The notes under the pieces were generated by a model. That model worked only from the letters and a program-made list of their open reading frames with translations. It was not told the DNA's origin and ran no database searches. From Brevundimonas huaxiensis (GTDB lineage: Bacteria; Pseudomonadota; Alphaproteobacteria; Caulobacterales; Caulobacteraceae), in assembly GCF_014218725.1 (NCBI RefSeq), contig NZ_JABBJE010000001.1, positions 372,001 through 436,000 of the forward strand: a stretch of DNA of 64,000 nucleotides. The letters run 5' to 3'. Shown here one piece after another: positions 58,996 to 64,000 of the stretch (its first letter is position 1; every line of letters begins with the position of its first letter). The translations under genes and the position numbers were made by a program.

Positions 58996-59598
58996 CTAGC
59001 GGCGGGGCAGGTCTCGGCAGAAGTCTGCCAACACCTGCGGGTAGAGCTGATGCTCCGCCGTCTTGACCCGTTCGGCCAGGGCCTCGGCCGTGTCGCCTTC
59101 GACGATCGGCACCCGCGCCTGGCCCAGGATCGGACCTTCGTCCACGCCCTCGGTCACCAGATGGACCGTGCAGCCGGCCTTGGCGTCGCCGGCGGCGATC
59201 GCACGGGCGTGGGTGTCCAGACCCGGATAGAGGGGCAGCAGGCTGGGGTGAATGTTCAGCATCCGCTCGCGCCAACCGCCGACCAGCCAGGGGGTCAGAA
59301 CACGCATATAGCCGGCCAGCGCAACGACCTCGACGCCGGCGTCGCGCAGGGCGGCGTCCACCGCCCGCTCATGCGCCTCGCGATCCTTGCCGAACGGTTT
59401 GTGCGCCACGGTCGCCGTCGCCACGCCCTTGGCCGCCGCAATCGCCAGTCCGCCCGCGCCCTCGATATTCGACAGCACCAGCACGACCTCATAGCCGCTG
59501 TCCGGCGCCTGACCGGCGTCGATCAGCGCCGCCATGTTGGACCCCGCCCCCGAGATCAGGACGGCGACGCGGACGGGCGGGGCGGCTTGGGGCGACAT
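58996..59598 (-). CDS. purN: Phosphoribosylglycinamide formyltransferase
   Basis: A 200-residue folate-dependent GAR transformylase (purine step 3). RVAVLISGAGSNM starts the Rossmann fold; LAGYMRVL, LNIHPSLLPLYPGLDTH (catalytic Asn and His) and VDEGPIL (Asp) complete the active site. The start at 59598 (MSPQAAPPVRV) was chosen; 59610 and 59634 are in frame upstream. purM, normally the neighbour, is 1.8 kb away on the same strand, with an antisense S10 peptidase gene between them. Confidence 0.94.
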   Translation of the reverse strand: MSPQAAPPVRVAVLISGAGSNMAALIDAGQAPDSGYEVVLVLSNIEGAGGLAIAAAKGVATATVAHKPFGKDREAHERAVDAALRDAGVEVVALAGYMRVLTPWLVGGWRERMLNIHPSLLPLYPGLDTHARAIAAGDAKAGCTVHLVTEGVDEGPILGQARVPIVEGDTAEALAERVKTAEHQLYPQVLADFCRDLPRR

Positions 59599-59740
59599 GG
59601 CGCCTCGCATGACGGCGCGGGCGACGCTTGGCAAGTTTCAAACGCGATCCGCCCTTGTTGTCCGCTGGATTTGGGCGTTAGCGTGTAACGCTGACCGCAT
59701 GGCGAGGGGTCGTGGGTCGGCGCGTACAGGGGACCATCGC

Positions 59741-61351
59741 ATGAAGAGACTGATCTGCCTCGCGGCCATCGCCGCGACGCTGAGCGCGCCCGTGGCGGCG
59801 CTGGCCCAGGAAAGCGGGACCAACAGCAGCAGCAACAATGGCGGGGGCGCCGCGATGCGATCCGCAACCGACCGGTTCCGCAACGCCAACGCCGAGGCGA
59901 TCGAAAAGGATTGGGCGCGCGCACCGGTCGAGGAGACCGAGGTCACGACGGCCCATTCGGTCAACGCGCACGGAAAGACCCTGCGCTACAAGGCGACGGC
60001 GGGCACCCTGACCATCCGCGATGACGCGGGGATGCCGACCGCCAGCCTGTTCTACACCGCCTATACGCTGGACGGTCAGCCGGTCGGGACGCGGCCTGTG
60101 ACCTATCTCTACAACGGCGGGCCGGGCTCGCCGACCGTGTGGCTGCATATGGGCTCGTTTGGGCCGATGCGGGTCCAGACCGATGAGCCGACCGTGGTGC
60201 GGCCGGCGCCCTTCGCCTTCGGCCCGAACGACCAGACTCTGCTGGATCAGACGGACCTGGTTTTCATCGACATGGTTGGCGCGGGCTTCTCGCGTCCGTT
60301 GGGCGAGACGCCAGGCTCGACCTTCTGGGGCGTGGACGGGGACGCCGACGCCTTCGCCCGCGCCATCATGCGCTACACGACCAAGTTCAGCCGCTGGTCC
60401 AGCCCGAAATACATCATTGGCGAATCCTACGGCACGCTGCGCACCGGTGCGGTGGCGTTCCAGCTTGAAGATCGCGGGATGTCGCTGAACGGCGTGGTGC
60501 TGCTGTCGTCGATCATGAACTACGGCGTGCGTCAGCCTGGGTATCCGCAGAACTTCGTCACCCTGTTGCCGACCTATGCGGCGACGGCCTGGTATCATCG
60601 CAAGCTGGCGAACCCGGCCGCGACGGTCGAGGAACAGGTCCAGCGGGCACGCGACTTCGCATTGGGGCCGTATGCCTCGGCTCTGGCCAAGGGGCACATG
60701 ATCTCTGACGCCGAGCGCGCCGATATCGTGCGCCAGATGAGCGAACTGACCGGCCTGTCGACCACCTTCATCGACAACGCCAATATGCGCGTGGACCTCG
60801 GGGCCTTCCGCAAGGAACTGCTGCGCGACCGGCGCCAGACGATCGGGCGGCTGGACACCCGCTACATGGGTCTGGACGAGGATGCGGCGAGCGGCGAGCC
60901 GGAGGATGATCCGTCCAGCTCGGCCGTGACGGGGGCCTCTTTCGGCATCTTCCGCGACTATGTGGCAAACGAACTGAACTATAAGACCGACGTCGAATAC
61001 CGGATGTCGGCGCGCGGTCTGCCCGGCTTCAACTGGAACTGGAGCCACCGTCCGCCGGTCGGAGGCCCGCAAACCACGCCGAACACGGCCATCGATCTGG
61101 CCACGGCGATGCGGCGCAATCCGTATCTGAAGGTGATGTCGCTGAACGGCTATTACGACGCCGCCACGCCCTTCTTCTCGACCGAGTTCGACCTCGCGCA
61201 GATGATGCTGGAGCCCAGCCTGCGGCCGAACCTGGAGTTCACCTACTATGAGGGCGGGCACATGATGTACCTCAGCCACGACGCCCTGGTGAAGCTGCAC
61301 GCCGACCTGTCGCGCTTCTACGCCGAGACGGCGAACGGCGGGGCGCGGTAA
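59741..61351 (+). CDS. S10 family serine carboxypeptidase, exported
   Basis: A 536-residue protein with a signal peptide (MKRLICLAAIAATLSA, cleavage about ALAQ, residue 22) and a Ser/Asn-rich linker. The nucleophile is Ser229 in GESYGTLR; the oxyanion hole is YNGGPGSPT, and the catalytic His is in YEGGHMMYL near the end. It should hydrolyse C-terminal residues from peptides in the periplasm or medium. It is oriented against purM and purN, and lies between them. The start at 59741 matches the signal peptide; the frame is open upstream to 59534. Confidence 0.9.
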   Translation: MKRLICLAAIAATLSAPVAALAQESGTNSSSNNGGGAAMRSATDRFRNANAEAIEKDWARAPVEETEVTTAHSVNAHGKTLRYKATAGTLTIRDDAGMPTASLFYTAYTLDGQPVGTRPVTYLYNGGPGSPTVWLHMGSFGPMRVQTDEPTVVRPAPFAFGPNDQTLLDQTDLVFIDMVGAGFSRPLGETPGSTFWGVDGDADAFARAIMRYTTKFSRWSSPKYIIGESYGTLRTGAVAFQLEDRGMSLNGVVLLSSIMNYGVRQPGYPQNFVTLLPTYAATAWYHRKLANPAATVEEQVQRARDFALGPYASALAKGHMISDAERADIVRQMSELTGLSTTFIDNANMRVDLGAFRKELLRDRRQTIGRLDTRYMGLDEDAASGEPEDDPSSSAVTGASFGIFRDYVANELNYKTDVEYRMSARGLPGFNWNWSHRPPVGGPQTTPNTAIDLATAMRRNPYLKVMSLNGYYDAATPFFSTEFDLAQMMLEPSLRPNLEFTYYEGGHMMYLSHDALVKLHADLSRFYAETANGGAR

Positions 61352-61374
61352 GCCCCTCGCGAACTGGGAGCGGC

Positions 61375-62412
61375 TTAGGCCGCTTCCAGTTGTCCGCAGA
61401 CGAAGGCGACTTCGCCGGCGTTGAGCAGGGCGGCCAAAACTGGCTCGGCATTTTCGGGCGATACGATCAGGATGAAGCCGACGCCGCAGTTGAAGGTGCG
61501 GCGCATCTCGTGGTCGCTGATGCCGCCGGTTTCGGCCAGCCACTGGAAGACGGCGGGCATGGGCCAGGCGTTCCAGTCGAAGCGGGCCTGCAGACCCTCG
61601 GCGATGCAGCGGGGCGGGTTTTCGATCAAGCCGCCGCCGGTGATGTGGGCCGCGCCCTTGACCAGGCCCGCCTTCATGATCGGCAGGACCGGCTTCACAT
61701 AGATGCGGGTGGGCTCCATCAGGGCCTGAGCCAGCGAACGGTCCTTGGCGAAGGGGGCGTCGTCGCCCCAGGCCAGGCCGGACTTCTCGACCACCTTGCG
61801 CACCAGCGAATAGCCGTTGGAGTGCGGGCCGGTGGAGGCCAGGCCGATGATGACGTCGCCGGCCGCCTGGCAATCCAGATAGGGCAGGGCGTGGCCGCGC
61901 TCGACGGCGCCCAGGCTGAAGCCGGCCAGATCGTAGTCGCCTTCGGTGTACATGCCCGGCATTTCGGCGGTCTCGCCGCCGACCAGGGCGCAGCCGGCCT
62001 GGCGACAGCCCTCGGCGATGCCGGCGACGACGCGGCGGGCGGCGTCGATCTCAAGCCGGCCGGTCGCGTAATAGTCGAGGAACAGCAGGGGCTCGGCGCC
62101 CTGAGCCAACAGGTCGTTGACGCACATGGCGACCAGATCGACGCCGACGCCATCGTGGCGGCCGGTCTCGATCGCGATCTTCAGCTTGGTGCCGACGCCG
62201 TCCGTCGTCGTGACGATCAACGGATCTTCGAAGCCGGCGGCCTTGAGGTCGAACAGGGCGCCGAATCCGCCCAGCGAGGGCTCCGATCCGGGGCGCGCCG
62301 TCGATTTCGCCAGCGGCTTGATATGTTCGACCAGCATTTCGCCCGCGTCGATGTCCACGCCCGCATCGGCGTAGGTCAGACCGTTTTCGAGAGGCTTTTG
62401 GGTGTCGCTCAT
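61375..62412 (-). CDS. purM: Phosphoribosylformylglycinamidine cyclo-ligase (AIR synthetase)
   Basis: A 345-residue PurM for step 5 of purine synthesis. [17 protein letters not shown] at the N-terminus, then [14 protein letters not shown], the [27 protein letters not shown] block and [11 protein letters not shown], all diagnostic. The length is standard. It converges with the S10 peptidase gene 23 bp away. Confidence 0.97.
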   Translation of the reverse strand: MSDTQKPLENGLTYADAGVDIDAGEMLVEHIKPLAKSTARPGSEPSLGGFGALFDLKAAGFEDPLIVTTTDGVGTKLKIAIETGRHDGVGVDLVAMCVNDLLAQGAEPLLFLDYYATGRLEIDAARRVVAGIAEGCRQAGCALVGGETAEMPGMYTEGDYDLAGFSLGAVERGHALPYLDCQAAGDVIIGLASTGPHSNGYSLVRKVVEKSGLAWGDDAPFAKDRSLAQALMEPTRIYVKPVLPIMKAGLVKGAAHITGGGLIENPPRCIAEGLQARFDWNAWPMPAVFQWLAETGGISDHEMRRTFNCGVGFILIVSPENAEPVLAALLNAGEVAFVCGQLEAA

Positions 62413-62491
62413 GGGATCTCGGGCCTGAATCGGGGCGGAAATGCAGCGCGGCTCTTGCCACAGGTAGGATGCGCGGGGCTATAGCATCGGA

Positions 62492-63640
62492 ATGACGCCG
62501 ATCACCACCACCGAGGCGCTGGCCGATTTCTGCGCCCGCGTAGCCAACGCTCCCTTCATCACGGTCGACACCGAGTTCATGCGGGAAACGACCTATTGGC
62601 CGAAGCTCTGCCTGATCCAGGCGGCCTCGGCCGATCACGCCGCCATCATCGACCCGATGGCGGAGGGGCTGGATCTGGAGCCGTTCCTGGACCTGTTGCG
62701 CGACGAGAAGATCGTGAAGGTCTTCCACGCCTGTCGCCAGGACGTGGAAATCTTCGTGCGCCTGGGGGCCATGCCCAAGCCGATGTTCGACACCCAGGTC
62801 GCCGCCATGGCCGCCGGGTTCGGCGAACAGGTCGCCTATGATTCGCTGGTGCGGCAGATGCTGCGCATCGAGGTGGACAAGGGCAGCCGGTTCACCGACT
62901 GGGCGCGCCGGCCGCTGTCGGAGAACCAACTGGTCTATGCGCTGGGCGACGTGACCCATCTGGCGGCGCTTTATCCCAAGCTGCGCGACCGGCTGCAGAA
63001 GGAAGGCCGGCTGGAGTGGGTCATGTCGGAGATGGAAAGCCTGACCGATCCGGCCCTCTACGACACCAACCCCGAAAACGCCTGGAAGCGGCTGAAGCCC
63101 AAAAAGTTCTCGGCCAAGTATCTGGCGGCGTTCAAGGCCGTCGCCGTCTGGCGCGAGCGGGCGGCGCAGGAGCGTGACCAGCCGCGCGGCCGCATCCTCA
63201 AGGACGAAGGCATCGACGAGATCGCCCAACAGACCCCGACGGATATCGAGGCCTTCAATCGCCTGCGCTCGGTGCCGAAGGGTTTCGGCGGTTCACGCCT
63301 GGGTCTGGAACTGGCCGAGGAGCTGAAACGGGTTCTGGCCGATCCTGAAGCCTTTGCGCCCGAAATGGAGCGTCCAGCCCACCGCCAGCCGGCCCCGCCG
63401 TCGGTCGTGGAGCTGTTGAAGGTGCTGCTGAAGGCCAAGAGCGACAACGCCGGCGTGGCCTCCAAGCTGATCGCCACCGTGTCGGACCTGGAAAAGATCG
63501 CGATCAACGACGACGCCGACATCGACGCCATGAAGGGCTGGCGCCGCCAGATCTTCGGCGAGGACGCGCTGAAGCTGAAGCGCGGCGAGATCGCTCTGGT
63601 GCTGAACGGCGCGAGGGTGGAAGTCGTCGAGATCGAATAG
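62492..63640 (+). CDS. rnd: Ribonuclease D
   Basis: A 382-residue 3'-to-5' exoribonuclease of the DEDD superfamily, involved in tRNA maturation. First acidic pair Asp26, Glu28 (VDTEFMRETTY), then VFHACRQDVEIF and YALGDVTHLAALYPKL supply the other catalytic Asp residues. An HRDC domain (about 205-290) follows. It is divergent from purM (79 bp) and convergent with ppx. Confidence 0.95.
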   Translation: MTPITTTEALADFCARVANAPFITVDTEFMRETTYWPKLCLIQAASADHAAIIDPMAEGLDLEPFLDLLRDEKIVKVFHACRQDVEIFVRLGAMPKPMFDTQVAAMAAGFGEQVAYDSLVRQMLRIEVDKGSRFTDWARRPLSENQLVYALGDVTHLAALYPKLRDRLQKEGRLEWVMSEMESLTDPALYDTNPENAWKRLKPKKFSAKYLAAFKAVAVWRERAAQERDQPRGRILKDEGIDEIAQQTPTDIEAFNRLRSVPKGFGGSRLGLELAEELKRVLADPEAFAPEMERPAHRQPAPPSVVELLKVLLKAKSDNAGVASKLIATVSDLEKIAINDDADIDAMKGWRRQIFGEDALKLKRGEIALVLNGARVEVVEIE

Positions 63641-63647
63641 GGGCGAG

Positions 63648-63676
63648 CGTCTCCTCCCATGCAATGGGAGGAGACG
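63648..63676. terminator. Perfect hairpin between convergent rnd and ppx
   Basis: CGTCTCCTCCCAT (63648-63660) and ATGGGAGGAGACG (63664-63676) form a 13-bp perfect stem with a GCA loop. There is no T tract beyond it on either strand, so it may be a factor-assisted terminator or an RNA-stabilising structure. Confidence 0.5.
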
Positions 63677-63687
63677 GGTTGATCGCC

Positions 63688-64000
63688 TTAGATCTTCAGC
63701 CCCAGGTCCATCGCCTCGGCGAGGGCCTTGGCGCGCTTTTTGGTCTGTTCGCCCAGGAGGACGTCGGCGTAGCCTTCGGTCGCGGTCAGGCGCAGGTCGC
63801 CGCCTTTGACCTTGGCGGCGGCATTGGCCATCAGCTGGGGCGATCGCCCGGACAGATCGCAGGCCAGACGGATCGCCAGGCCGATGGCGCGGGCGCGTTT
63901 GGCGGCGGCGGCGTCGAGCAGGCGGTCGATGACCTCTGGCTGAGGCGTGGCGGGCGCGCCGCCGTAGCGGGCGTTCATGGCGCTGGCCAAAAAGGCGCGT
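63688..64000 (-). CDS. ppx: Exopolyphosphatase (Ppx/GppA), C-terminal part, cut by window end
   Basis: Only the last 104 or so residues are inside the window. The segment FLASAMNARYGG, LACDLSGRSPQLMANAAAKVKGGDLRL and EGYADVLLGEQTKKRAKALAEAMDLGL are typical of the C-terminus of Ppx/GppA phosphatases in alphaproteobacteria. The frame continues past 64000, so no start codon can be given. Full-length members hydrolyse polyphosphate or pppGpp. Confidence 0.8.
   Translation of the reverse strand, partial: RAFLASAMNARYGGAPATPQPEVIDRLLDAAAAKRARAIGLAIRLACDLSGRSPQLMANAAAKVKGGDLRLTATEGYADVLLGEQTKKRAKALAEAMDLGLKI

Noticed and set aside
59678..61873. 731-codon open frame on the minus strand across the S10 peptidase gene and part of purM
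   Set aside because: Runs through two genuine genes in the wrong frame, and the translation is Arg/His/Gly-rich without motifs.

Overview
This is a gene-dense, GC-rich chromosomal segment of an alphaproteobacterium of the order Caulobacterales, most likely Brevundimonas or a close relative. The evidence is a PopZ polar-organising protein gene between a TolC-type porin gene and valS, an overlapping divK-pleD pair followed by rpmG, a Caulobacter-type small secreted protein (CC_3452-like), and close protein similarity to Caulobacter DivK and PleD (phospho-acceptor Asp53 in both, GGEEF and RxxD in PleD). The genus is inferred from recalled family knowledge; no search was run.

Layout. 1-3.3 kb: gltX, a small secreted protein, a LOG-family protein and a lipoprotein. 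3.4-9.3 kb: a six-gene Mrp/Pha cation/proton antiporter operon on the minus strand with fused A and B subunits. 9.5-10.6 kb: tRNA-Asn and tRNA-Cys around a SpoU/TrmH methyltransferase gene. 10.7-17.5 kb: a degenerate isoaspartyl-methyltransferase-like gene, tolC, popZ, valS, tlyA. 17.6-23.7 kb: glycine-zipper protein, RlmD-like methyltransferase, lipoprotein hydrolase, a radical SAM protein preceded by an SOS-type operator, and a D-Ala-D-Ala carboxypeptidase gene broken by one in-frame amber codon. 23.8-33.8 kb: phasin, clpS-clpA, ridA, a polysaccharide deacetylase, pncB, dinB. 33.9-35.9 kb: divK-pleD and rpmG. 36-42.7 kb: rnr operon and a reverse transsulfuration pair (cystathionine beta-synthase and gamma-lyase). 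42.7-49.9 kb: porin-like protein, nitronate monooxygenase, a DUF559 nuclease gene framed by inverted 48-bp repeats, queF, an AT-richer membrane-protein gene, DUF817, DedA, nitroreductase, NUDIX and cysE. 49.9-53.2 kb: a TonB-dependent receptor and a divergent DUF1624 membrane protein sharing a possible Zur site. 53.3-64 kb: DUF3126, DUF2164, ABC-F ATPase, ndk, M13 peptidase, purN, an S10 peptidase, purM, rnd, and the 3' end of ppx running off the window.

Most of the window is ordinary core genome. Points that stand out are the amber-split carboxypeptidase gene (22166-23656), the exact GTTC-N7-GTTC operator in front of the radical SAM gene (22129-22151), the DUF559 gene with flanking inverted repeats (44618-45091), and the low-GC gene at 45615-46097. 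I found no CRISPR array, prophage, transposase, integrase or recognisable defence island. No stretch over 300 bases lacks a gene; the longest gaps (23657-23931 and 44345-44615) are described under the flanking features.
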